Source: Candidatus Bathyarchaeota archaeon
GTDB taxonomy: Archaea > Thermoproteota > Bathyarchaeia > TCS64
Assembly: GCA_016934355.1 (NCBI GenBank)
Contig: JAFGTA010000211.1
Span: 1 to 21,903 of the forward strand
DNA: 21,903 nucleotides
Reading direction: 5' to 3'
The translations under genes and the position numbers were made by a program. How positions within the stretch are numbered: position 1 is the first letter of the stretch; each line of letters starts with the position of its first letter. Below, piece by piece: positions 12,281-20,009 of this stretch. The notes beneath the pieces were generated by a model that saw nothing but the letters and a program-made list of their open reading frames with translations, was not told the origin of the DNA and did no database searches.

Positions 12281-13831
12281 CTACGGGAAGATGAGTTCGA
12301 TCCTCTCGATCATGCTCACCATCTGCCCCGTGGTGAGCCCCTCGCCCACGACCCTGAGAGGCGCCTTGTCCTCGGGCAGCGGCTCGCCGTTGAGCAGGTA
12401 TGCTACGATGATCTGGTTGTTCTCGGCTATCAGTGCGCTGTCGAGCTCCTTGTGGTACCCATCGTTCGCTATGAAGCTCACCTGGTACCCAGTGTTCGCC
12501 AGCGCCCTGTTGAACGCCTCCTCGCCGTGGGCGTTGTCGTCGTCGACCCGCCCAGCGAGCAGCCACACCGGGATGCCCGTCCACGTGTTCCCTTCGCCAT
12601 CGACCCAGTCGTAGAAGTGCTGGTACTCGCTGCACGTAACACCGCTGAGGAACAGCGTCTTATCCATGACCTCCGTCATCTCGCCCACCAGGGTCAACTC
12701 GAAGTCCGGGACATCCGCACCTACAGGCTCAGGCACCGTGGCGTTACCTTCACCGAAAACCAGCCGAATCTCGACGATGTTCCTGACCATCAGACTCTTG
12801 TCAAGGTCTGAGCCGACCAGCCGTAGCGGCCAGTACTTGTCCGGAAGCGCCGCGCCGTTCAGCTCGTTTGCTAGGATTATGTTCTCGTTCAGCTTCACGA
12901 AGCTGCTGTTCAGCTCCACCGCGTAGCCGTCGCCGGCGATCACCTGCACAGTGTAGGCGCCCGCGTCGGCGAGCTCCCTGTTGTAGGCGTTGGCGGTGTG
13001 GGTTATCGTGTCGTCGATGCGGCCCACCAACAGCCACACGGGGATGCCCGTCCAGATCTGGCCGTCCGCGTCCACGTAGACTCCCCTGTGGTTGGGCGTC
13101 GTGTCAGGGCACTTGGTGCCCGACTCGAATGTGGCGCGGTCAATGACCTCGGTTATCTCGCCGGTCAGCGTCAGGTTGTACTCCCTGATGGCGGGGATCA
13201 CCTCGATGTCGACGACCTGCTTTATCCAGAAGTGGCCCTCGCTTATGAGGCCCTCCTCGCCCAGGATGACCAGCCTGATGGGGCCGTGTCCCTCGGGCAG
13301 AGGCTCATCGTCCTCGAAGTACGCTAGAGTCGGCACGAGGGGCTTGGTGGCTTCCACCTCATCCCCTGTTACGGGGTCAAAGGTTAGGAAGTCGCCGCTG
13401 AGTTCCTCCCACGTGAAGACCATGGCGTACCCGTCGACGGCCGTGACCCTGAGGCTGTTCTCCTCGGTTATGCCTCCGATGAGTTCAAAGACCTCGGACA
13501 GCGGCGCCGCGGTGTACTTGTACGGCCCCTTGATACTGCCTGCGCTTGTCATGAGCCCGCCGTTCATCTCGATGACTGTCATCCCAGCGATGCCACCGCG
13601 ATTCAGTGTAGCCTGCTGTCCGTCGGCGCCCGTCAACGTGATCTCGAATTCGGGTATCTCCGGCCCCTGCGGCTCAGTTTCAGAGCCCATGGGCTCCTGC
13701 GTCTCTGTCTCGGCAGGCGGCCTCGTGAACGTGTATACTGCACCAGCTACGATGATCAGGAATACTACCGCGATGACCGCGGTGTTCCTGCTGCTTCCAT
13801 CTCTCTTCTTTAATAGAAGTTTTGTATTCAT
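12281..13831 (-). CDS. Exported protein with three molybdopterin-oxidoreductase (sulfite-oxidase-fold) repeats
   Basis: 516 residues from ATG 13831 (a TTG lies nine bases upstream). One membrane helix (about 16-35) and a Thr/Glu/Pro linker lead to three repeats of about 150 residues, starting near FEITLTG (63), YNLTLTG (220) and FELTLVG (380). Repeats 2 and 3 contain a Cys (SGTKC, SGVTC) followed by WTGIPVWLL.GR.DD; this resembles the sulfite-oxidase/YedY fold, where a Cys ligates molybdenum before W.G(V/I)P(L/V)..L. Repeat 1 keeps KYTAAPLSEVFELIGG but has no Cys. No oxidoreductase partner domain is present. As first gene of the wtpABC operon it may hold molybdopterin or oxyanion outside the cell; that role is inference. 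Its TATA box is 26 bases from the ATG, so it is probably leaderless. Confidence 0.75.
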   Translation of the reverse strand: MNTKLLLKKRDGSSRNTAVIAVVFLIIVAGAVYTFTRPPAETETQEPMGSETEPQGPEIPEFEITLTGADGQQATLNRGGIAGMTVIEMNGGLMTSAGSIKGPYKYTAAPLSEVFELIGGITEENSLRVTAVDGYAMVFTWEELSGDFLTFDPVTGDEVEATKPLVPTLAYFEDDEPLPEGHGPIRLVILGEEGLISEGHFWIKQVVDIEVIPAIREYNLTLTGEITEVIDRATFESGTKCPDTTPNHRGVYVDADGQIWTGIPVWLLVGRIDDTITHTANAYNRELADAGAYTVQVIAGDGYAVELNSSFVKLNENIILANELNGAALPDKYWPLRLVGSDLDKSLMVRNIVEIRLVFGEGNATVPEPVGADVPDFELTLVGEMTEVMDKTLFLSGVTCSEYQHFYDWVDGEGNTWTGIPVWLLAGRVDDDNAHGEEAFNRALANTGYQVSFIANDGYHKELDSALIAENNQIIVAYLLNGEPLPEDKAPLRVVGEGLTTGQMVSMIERIELIFP

Positions 13832-13851
13832 GACGGACAATGTGTCGATAT

Positions 13852-13902
13852 GGTTATAAAAACATAACGAGTAGGCTCTCTGTGCCGTTAACAGCCTAGG
13901 CT
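13852..13902 (-). promoter_or_regulatory. Promoter of the tungstate operon with a repeat-containing upstream site
   Basis: On the minus strand TTTTTATAACC (13852-13862) is a TATA box centred 26 bases before ATG 13831, with no Shine-Dalgarno. Just upstream, TAGGCT occurs at 13872-13877 and 13897-13902, and AGCCTA at 13893-13898. The last two overlap to form the palindrome AGCCTAGGCT (13893-13902). It does not resemble a ModE box. Confidence 0.5.
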
Positions 13903-13940
13903 ACACGGTGGGCGCTGATCCTTGCATGTTTCCGGCAACT

Positions 13941-13949
13941 TATCCGGTA
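13941..13949 (+). promoter_or_regulatory. TATCCGGTA motif at the promoter of the P-loop/NDT gene
   Basis: TATCCGGTA immediately precedes and overlaps the TATA-like TAATATTAA. The same nine bases recur at 15188-15196 beyond the gene's stop, with close relatives at 15146-15154 and, inverted, at 15163-15171. Confidence 0.4.
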
Positions 13950-13978
13950 ATATTAAGGGCATGTCCACGTTCCTCTAG

Positions 13979-15139
13979 TTGAAGGAGATGTCAACGCAGA
14001 AACGGGTCATCGTCTGCACGGGTGCCCCCGGCAACGGCAGGGACGAGATACTCAATGAGCTCAAGGAGATAGCCGTCTTCGGGTACCACCACCTCTTCCA
14101 GTACATCGTGGAGGAGGCGCGGCTGGACGGCACCAACCTCACCAAGATCAACATCCTGGACTTCTACGACAGCCAGCCCGAGAAGATGGAGGACTACAGG
14201 CAGAGCGCCGTCGCCAAGATAGTGAGGCAGATCAACAAGGAGGGCGGCGTCCACATAGTGAGCACCCCATACCACTTCGAGTGGAAGGGCAACAGGTTCC
14301 AGGGTCTCACCGAGCAGGACGTGAAGCAGCTGAACCCCGACCTGTTCATCATATTGTTCGACGACATAGTCCGCGTCAGGGAGCGCCTCAGCATGGACAA
14401 CCAGTGGCAGGACCACAAATACACCCTCGGCGAGATCGCCAACTGGCGACGCGAGGAAGTCAACGGCATCTACAGGCTCGCTGAGACGTTCACTCCGAGG
14501 AAAGATATTCAGCTCGTCGCATACGAGAACGGCGCCAAGCTCCTCAGGGACCTCGTGTACAAGCCCAGCAAGGAGACGGTTTACCTGAGCCACCCCATCA
14601 CCGGGGAAGGCCCAGACTTCTTCAGGAAGATAACGAAGTTCCTTGACAGCCTGAGCGAGTACTACGTCATCTACGACCCGTACCTCATCAAGGACTGGGA
14701 CATCGTGGAGCAGTGGAGGGACGCCATCAACGAGACCATCGACGCCGACGAGGAGCTCCCGGACACGTTCACCTTCCACATGGACTACAAGGACGGCCCC
14801 CGCAGCGTCGAGTTCGACATCAAGGAGGTGGAGACAGCCATCAAGAACCTCAGGTTCCAGATCATCGACAGCGACTACAAGATTATCGAGAACAGTACCA
14901 TGACCGTGGTCTACCACCCGCGGAAGAGCATAAGCGCGGGCGTGATGTGCGAGATGGTGTACGCCAAGAGCCTCGCCAAGCTGGTGTACGCCTACTACCC
15001 GTACGAGCCGAGCCCGTTTTTCGAGTGGTACGCCACCCGCATCTTCACGGACCCCGACGAGATGAGGGACTTCCTCATCAAGGAGAGCAAGATGACTGGG
15101 CAGCGGCCCCTCGACTTCTTCAGCCAGCCCCCAGCTTAA
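13979..15139 (+). CDS. Deviant P-loop kinase-like domain fused to nucleoside-deoxyribosyltransferase-like domain
   Basis: 386 residues from TTG 13979; ATG 13988 is the alternative. The N-terminal half resembles archaeal adenylate-kinase-type P-loop proteins: RVIVCTGAPGNGRDEILNEL, where the loop GAPGNGRD (15-22) has Arg-Asp in place of Lys-Ser/Thr. Later segments HIVSTPYHFEW, LNPDLFIILFDDIVRVRERL and LGEIANWRREEV fit the lid and helix order of such kinases. The C-terminal half, from VYLSHPITG (201), has the nucleoside 2-deoxyribosyltransferase fold, ending SAGVMCEMVYAKSLAKLVYAY (319-339), in which E325 matches the catalytic Glu of NDT enzymes. It probably acts on a nucleotide or deoxyribonucleoside in the cytoplasm; the reaction is unknown. 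A TAATATTAA box lies at 13948-13956, so a leaderless TTG start is possible. Confidence 0.7.
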   Translation: MKEMSTQKRVIVCTGAPGNGRDEILNELKEIAVFGYHHLFQYIVEEARLDGTNLTKINILDFYDSQPEKMEDYRQSAVAKIVRQINKEGGVHIVSTPYHFEWKGNRFQGLTEQDVKQLNPDLFIILFDDIVRVRERLSMDNQWQDHKYTLGEIANWRREEVNGIYRLAETFTPRKDIQLVAYENGAKLLRDLVYKPSKETVYLSHPITGEGPDFFRKITKFLDSLSEYYVIYDPYLIKDWDIVEQWRDAINETIDADEELPDTFTFHMDYKDGPRSVEFDIKEVETAIKNLRFQIIDSDYKIIENSTMTVVYHPRKSISAGVMCEMVYAKSLAKLVYAYYPYEPSPFFEWYATRIFTDPDEMRDFLIKESKMTGQRPLDFFSQPPA

Positions 15140-15145
15140 CTTCAA

Positions 15146-15212
15146 TATCCGATACATTTTCTTATCGGATAGCATTGTTTTCAGACGTATCCGGTACGGT
15201 AGTGTATCGGTT
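15146..15212. repeat. Two related hairpins between convergent genes
   Basis: TATCCGATA (15146-15154) and TATCGGATA (15163-15171) form a perfect nine-base-pair stem followed by T-rich sequence, a likely terminator for the plus-strand gene. A diverged copy, TATCCGGTAC (15188-15197) with GTATCGGTT (15204-15212), follows. The pair could end transcripts from both sides. Confidence 0.5.
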
Positions 15213-15256
15213 TCGTGTCTAACCTAAATATTTAGAATAAAGGCTGTCGAATATGC

Positions 15257-16330
15257 CTAGTCTTCTAGCTCCATCCACGGGAGAATGATGGTCTTGCCCT
15301 TGGGTATGTAGACCTTGAGTGTGCTCCCCGGCTCCCTGTTGATGGTAGGCGGCGCGTCTATGAGCAGGCTCTCGTCCCCTATCTTTATCTTAACCTCCGT
15401 TATGGGGCCTACGAAGGCGCTCCACTCCAGCTTCCCCTCGATTACGTTGTGCGGCTCGTCTGGCTCCTTTACAGTGAAGCTCTCGGGCCTCATGACGCAG
15501 GCGACGGTGTCCCCCGGCTTCATCTCGTCGTCGCATGTCGTTATGCCCTGTAGCAGTATGTCTCCAACTCTGACGTCCATGAGGTCGCCGCATTTCTCGA
15601 CGGCGCCCTTTAGCAGCGCTCCTTTCCCGATGAAGGTGGCTATGAAGAGGCTGTTGGGGTGGTTGTATATCTCCTGGGGTGTGCCCACCTGCATTATCCT
15701 GCCGTGGTTCTGGATGGCGATCCTGTCGCTGACGGCCATGGCCTCCTCCTGGTCGTGGGTGACGTAGATTGTGGTGATGCCCAGCTCCCTCTGTATCTCC
15801 TTGATCTCCTCACGCATCTCGACTCGGAGCTTGGCGTCCAGGTTGCTCAGAGGCTCGTCCAGCAGCAGTATATCCGGGTTGACGACGAGGACCCGGGCGA
15901 GGGCGACGCGCTGCTGCTGGCCTCCGCTCAGCTGGTTGGGGAACCTTCCCCCCATGCCCCCGAGCTTCACCAGCTTCAATATGTCCTCGACCTTTGACTT
16001 AGCCTGGTCCCGGGGGGTCTTCCTGACGTCGAGGCCGTAGGCGACGTTCTCGTGCACCGTCATGTGGGGCCAGAGGGCGTAGTTCTGGAATACCATGCCC
16101 GTGTTGCGCTCGAAGCTGGGGAGCTGCGTCACGTCCTTGCCGTCGTAGTAGACCTTGCCCTCGGTGGGGAACTCGAGTCCGGCGACTATGCGCATCGTGG
16201 TGGTCTTTCCGCAGCCGCTTGGGCCTAGGAACGTGAAGAACTCTCCGTCCATTATCTCTAGGTCGATGTCGTCGGCCGCGATGACCTCCCCGAACCGCTT
16301 CGTCACGTTCTCCAGTCTCACATTTACCAT
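15257..16330 (-). CDS. ABC importer ATPase (ferric iron/thiamine/polyamine class)
   Basis: 357 residues. Walker A is GPSGCGKT (36-43), the Q-loop MVFQNYALWPHMTV, the signature LSGGQQQRVALAR (134-146), Walker B ILLLDEPLSNLD (154-165), and the switch His lies in YVTHDQEEAM. The C-terminal TOBE region of about 120 residues (VMRPESFTVKEPDE, GSTLKVYIPKGKTIIL) is typical of FbpC/PotA/MalK-like ATPases. It starts three bases after the permease stop and ends the operon. It energises the double permease encoded just upstream. The substrate class is taken from the binding protein and permease type, not from this subunit. Confidence 0.9.
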   Translation of the reverse strand: MVNVRLENVTKRFGEVIAADDIDLEIMDGEFFTFLGPSGCGKTTTMRIVAGLEFPTEGKVYYDGKDVTQLPSFERNTGMVFQNYALWPHMTVHENVAYGLDVRKTPRDQAKSKVEDILKLVKLGGMGGRFPNQLSGGQQQRVALARVLVVNPDILLLDEPLSNLDAKLRVEMREEIKEIQRELGITTIYVTHDQEEAMAVSDRIAIQNHGRIMQVGTPQEIYNHPNSLFIATFIGKGALLKGAVEKCGDLMDVRVGDILLQGITTCDDEMKPGDTVACVMRPESFTVKEPDEPHNVIEGKLEWSAFVGPITEVKIKIGDESLLIDAPPTINREPGSTLKVYIPKGKTIILPWMELED

Positions 16331-16333
16331 TTT

Positions 16334-18184
16334 CTACACTCCAAGGAACGATGTCTTCTGTTTGAGTATGAAGTTGCTCACGGCCATGGCCGCGATCTGC
16401 ACAGCCATCAACAGGACACAGAGGGCGGCGCCGATGCTTACGCTGCCGGTCGCCGCGGCGCCGTACACGATCTGGCTGATGAAGAAGGTGATGGGCACCC
16501 TGTCCTCCCGTAGGGCGCCGAGGGTGACGCTGGCGCTCACCTCGCTCATGCTGTACACGAAGCCCAGTATAGCCCCGTTCACGATATGGCTTATGATGAG
16601 GGGCAGCACGATACGGAAGAACGTCGTGGATCTGTCGGCCCCCAGGTTCATGCTGCTCTCCTCAAGGCTCTTATCCACCTGCTGGAGGCCGGCGCCTACG
16701 CTGCGCGTCGTGAACGGCAGCCTCCTGATGCAGTAGGCGCATACGAGGAGCAGCGCAGGGTCGATGAGTGGGTCGAGGATGGTGCCGTGGAAGTGTTCTG
16801 AGAAGAAGAGGAAGTAGCCTATGGCGAGGCTGATGCCGGGGATCGCGACGGGGATAGTCGCCAGCGTGTCCAGCACGGCTTTTCCCGGCAGGTCCCTCTT
16901 GCCGACGATGTAGGCTATGCTTGAGCCGACGAGTATCATCACCACGACGGCGACGAGGCTGTACAGCAGGCTGTTTACGACGGCCTGGTTCACCGACGTG
17001 TTGGTCCAGAGGGTGCTTATGAAGCTCATCGTGAACTTCGTGGGCAATGTGCCGCTTGTAGCCCAGTCCGTGGTCGCGAGGAGAACAGTCCCCGTCTGCG
17101 GCATCGAGGCCAGAGCTATCACGAAGACTAGGAACACGATGACCAAGACCCGTGTCCGGAGCGACGGCGTCCTGACTCTCGGGCTCCACCTGCCGCCCTT
17201 GCTGAGCATGGCGTAGCTTCTCCTGTTCACGTACCACCGCACCGCGATGTAGCTCAGCGCCGTGGTGAGCAGGATTATTACTGCGAGCGCGGCGGTTCTC
17301 GGCGATATTCCTCCGGTCAGCGCCTCCGCGAAGCTGCTGTATATCTGGTAGGACACCACCTTCCGCGCGAGGGGGTTCGCCCTTGCCCCCACGAAGCCTA
17401 TGGGGGCGCCTAGGTCCTCCAAGCTGAAGATGAAGGTCATTATGGCGCCAGCCGCCAACCCGGGGAGCAGCAGGGGGAACGTGATAGTCCTGAAGAGTCT
17501 CATGCCTCTCGCGCCGAGGTTCTCCGCCATCTCCTCCAGGCTGGGGTCGATGCTGTTGAGGCTGGCCACCACGTTCATGTATACTATGGGGTAGTAGGCG
17601 AGGGTCTGGGCCACGGTTATGCCGAAGAGGCCGTCGATGTCCAGCTTCCACGGTATGAGGTGGAGCACGTCGAAGAGGAAGAAGTTGATCAACCCGTTGC
17701 GCGGGTTGAACAGCTTACCGATTACGTAGGCGTTGACGAACGGCGTCGCCAGCAGCGGCACGAGGAGCAGCACCTGGAACACGCGTTTGCCGTGGAAGTT
17801 GTACCGCCCCATGATGTAAGCCAGCACTATGCCTATCACGGAGCAGGCGACGGTCACCGAGAACGCCACCATGAGCGAGTTCAAAAGTATGCCGTGGTCG
17901 TTACCCCACATTATGAGGATGCCACGCCGCACCTCCCACATGCGTCCCCCCCGGGATGCCAGTGAGGTGTACTCCGAGTTGGTGAGGATGTCCCAGAACC
18001 AGTGAAGGCTTGCCTGTCCCTGGTAGATGAACGCCTCGCTCACCATTGAGAGCAGCGGGAATACTAAGAAGAGGATCAGGGTGAAGTAACCGATGAGGGT
18101 CTGGACCACGGTCATGGGGTCCAGCTCGCGGCGGAGCCTCTCCACTGTGCCTTGAAGGGGAGAGGGGGCGCCCTTCAGGGTCAT
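16334..18184 (-). CDS. Double-length ABC permease (FbpB/ThiP type)
   Basis: 616 residues and about twelve membrane helices: two permease units fused head to tail, as in FbpB, AfuB and ThiP (COG1178). Each unit has its own EAA loop: SLEEMAENLGARGMRLFR followed by TITFPLLLPGLAAG in the first, and SLEESSMNLGADRSTTFFR followed by IVLPLIISHIVNG in the second. One polypeptide therefore forms the whole channel and binds an ATPase dimer. ATG 18184 is five bases after the binding-protein stop, in one operon with it and with the ATPase three bases downstream. Confidence 0.92.
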   Translation of the reverse strand: MTLKGAPSPLQGTVERLRRELDPMTVVQTLIGYFTLILFLVFPLLSMVSEAFIYQGQASLHWFWDILTNSEYTSLASRGGRMWEVRRGILIMWGNDHGILLNSLMVAFSVTVACSVIGIVLAYIMGRYNFHGKRVFQVLLLVPLLATPFVNAYVIGKLFNPRNGLINFFLFDVLHLIPWKLDIDGLFGITVAQTLAYYPIVYMNVVASLNSIDPSLEEMAENLGARGMRLFRTITFPLLLPGLAAGAIMTFIFSLEDLGAPIGFVGARANPLARKVVSYQIYSSFAEALTGGISPRTAALAVIILLTTALSYIAVRWYVNRRSYAMLSKGGRWSPRVRTPSLRTRVLVIVFLVFVIALASMPQTGTVLLATTDWATSGTLPTKFTMSFISTLWTNTSVNQAVVNSLLYSLVAVVVMILVGSSIAYIVGKRDLPGKAVLDTLATIPVAIPGISLAIGYFLFFSEHFHGTILDPLIDPALLLVCAYCIRRLPFTTRSVGAGLQQVDKSLEESSMNLGADRSTTFFRIVLPLIISHIVNGAILGFVYSMSEVSASVTLGALREDRVPITFFISQIVYGAAATGSVSIGAALCVLLMAVQIAAMAVSNFILKQKTSFLGV

Positions 18185-18189
18185 GCGGC

Positions 18190-19899
18190 TTAGCCTACCA
18201 GGGCGTCTAACTGGTCCATGACTTCGCTGTATCTGGCCCTCGCAGCCTCCAGCCAGACGCTTCTCATCTGCTCCTTGTAGGTCGCGTCTGTGAGCAGCCT
18301 GTCGTTGACGCTCTGCGCGTAAGCCTCGGTGAAGGTCACCGTCTCGCTGCTCTCCGGGTCAGTGAAGGTGAACTCGGACGGGTTGCTCATGTCGTCGACC
18401 AGCGCAAGGAACTCTTGGTGGGTTATGTCTCCCGTATCCTCCGCTTCGGTCAGCTCAAGCCACAGGGAGATGAGAGGCTCCTGCGCCTCCACGATGGTGG
18501 ACTTGTAGAAGAACATCATCGACGTCTCGTAGCTCAGCGCCAGGTCGTCGCTGAACTCGATGGTTATGGCGTTCTTCGTCGCCTCGTAGCTGTCCTTAAG
18601 GTCAGAGCGCGCCAGCCCCGCCGGCGTATCGAAGACAGCCGGGTTTACGGGCATCCTGTTGATGTTCTCGTCGAGCCATATCTCCTGCCCCGCGGGGCTC
18701 AGCACCCACGCGATGAACGCCTGGGCGAGGTCCGGGTGCTTGCTCGTCGAGACCAGAGCTATGGGGTCCGCGTTGACGGCGGTCCCGTCCTGTGGAAGCA
18801 CGTAGCTGCAAAGCTCCGGGTTCTGCAGCTGGGCCGTGTAGCCGTAGAAGTCGATGGTTGTTCCCGCGCCTATGGTGCCCTGGATGGCGGCGTCGCGGAC
18901 GCTCTCGCTGCGGTCGAATATACGGGCGTTAGCCCCCATGTTGGTTAGAATCTTCCAGCCCTCGTCCCAGCCGTATGTCTGGAGGATGATCTCGAACATC
19001 CTTGTGTTGCTGGTGCTGAGGGTCGCGTCGGCCGTGCCGATGCTTGTTATGCTGGGGAGGGTCACGGCGTAGGTCTCGTTAGCCAACTCCTTCCACGTTT
19101 TGGGCTCAGGCAGCCCCTCCGTGGACAGGAACTCCGTGTTGATCGTGAAGCCGAAGCTGCTTATGGCGCTGCCCACCCACCGCACCTCGTCGCCGCTGTA
19201 CCGCTTCGTCGGGGAGCCGCTCACCTCGTCCGGGATGTTCTCCAGTATCTCCATCACCTCGTCGCTGGTCAGCGGCGCGAGGAGCCCCTCGTTGTTGACT
19301 ACGTCGAACACGACGGGTCCCCCGCCCCATGCCACGTCGACGTCGTCGCTACGCCTGATGGTTTCAACCCAGAGCCCAGAACTTACCCCTAGGAACCTGA
19401 TGTCCTTCTTCTCAGCCATCCCATACTGCTGTGCGATGCCCGTCTCCCAGAAGGCGTCCCTAGCCTTGAACAATATATCCGAGCCGTGCCTCGTGATAAT
19501 CTTCATTATCACGTCGCCTCCCCCGGTCTCGATAACCACCAACGAATAATCGCCGCTGTACTCCTGATCCTTCGAGAGCTGCACCTCCTCCGAGTCAGAC
19601 TCGTAGCCGTCCTTCGAGACGGTGATGGTGTATGACCCCTCCTCGACGGTGACTGTGAACGTCCCCCCGCTGCCTGTGGTCACCGACGTCCCGTCGATGG
19701 TGACGGTCGCCCCGGACACGGGTTCCCCGTCGTCGTCCGTGACGGTCCCGGTCACCGTCGCAGTTCCCTTCTCGGGTGGCTCACCGTTCCCGTTCTCCCC
19801 ATTCTCCACGGGGGGCTGAGGTGGGTTCATCATATACAACGCGAAGCCTAGACCGATGACGACAACAAGGGCTGCACCCATAATCATACGCTTATCCAA
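18190..19899 (-). CDS. Extracellular solute-binding protein with N-terminal carboxypeptidase-regulatory-like domain
   Basis: 569 residues. A membrane anchor (about 5-24) and a Gly/Asn/Glu linker are followed by a beta-sandwich of the CarboxypepD_reg/PEGA type (about 44-125: VTGTVTDDDGEPVSGATVTI, then GSYTITVSKDGYES). The binding-protein lobes then run from about 130 (DVDVAWGGGPVVFDVVNNEG, WKELANETYAVTLPS, HPDLAQAFIAWVLSPAGQEI) and match the AfuA/FbpA/thiamine-binding group (COG1840). It should catch its ligand outside the membrane for the permease and ATPase that follow. Iron is possible but not proven. The TTG at 19899 is preferred because GGTGAT lies six bases upstream; ATG 19887 is an alternative. 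The extra domain may extend the receptor from the surface or bind a cell-wall sugar. Confidence 0.85.
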   Translation of the reverse strand: MDKRMIMGAALVVVIGLGFALYMMNPPQPPVENGENGNGEPPEKGTATVTGTVTDDDGEPVSGATVTIDGTSVTTGSGGTFTVTVEEGSYTITVSKDGYESDSEEVQLSKDQEYSGDYSLVVIETGGGDVIMKIITRHGSDILFKARDAFWETGIAQQYGMAEKKDIRFLGVSSGLWVETIRRSDDVDVAWGGGPVVFDVVNNEGLLAPLTSDEVMEILENIPDEVSGSPTKRYSGDEVRWVGSAISSFGFTINTEFLSTEGLPEPKTWKELANETYAVTLPSITSIGTADATLSTSNTRMFEIILQTYGWDEGWKILTNMGANARIFDRSESVRDAAIQGTIGAGTTIDFYGYTAQLQNPELCSYVLPQDGTAVNADPIALVSTSKHPDLAQAFIAWVLSPAGQEIWLDENINRMPVNPAVFDTPAGLARSDLKDSYEATKNAITIEFSDDLALSYETSMMFFYKSTIVEAQEPLISLWLELTEAEDTGDITHQEFLALVDDMSNPSEFTFTDPESSETVTFTEAYAQSVNDRLLTDATYKEQMRSVWLEAARARYSEVMDQLDALVG

Positions 19900-19905
19900 T
19901 GGATA

Positions 19906-19943
19906 ATCACCGTATTCGCATACAGCTTTGAGGTTTTATATCT
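19906..19943 (-). promoter_or_regulatory. Promoter and ribosome site of the second ABC operon
   Basis: On the minus strand AGATATAAAACC (about 19932-19943) is a strong TATA box. GGTGAT (19906-19911) is a Shine-Dalgarno six bases before TTG 19899. The stretch to 20009 is the shared divergent promoter region with the surface-protein gene, whose TCTTAAATCC (about 19969-19978 region) is a weaker TATA candidate. I see no obvious metal-regulator palindrome. Confidence 0.55.
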
Positions 19944-20009
19944 TTGGCTGAGCCGAGGAAAGGTCTTAAATCCCCTGTAGACTAAACTCACGCGGGAGAT
20001 TTGTGTAAA

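Noticed and set aside
13865..13905. ModE-type molybdate operator
   Set aside because: The TAGGCT repeats do not match the AT-rich ModE consensus.
13991..15175. Long antisense ORF (394 codons) opposite the P-loop/NDT gene
   Set aside because: It is a GC-bias shadow: Val/Leu/Asp-rich with no domain features, while the plus frame is clearly a protein.
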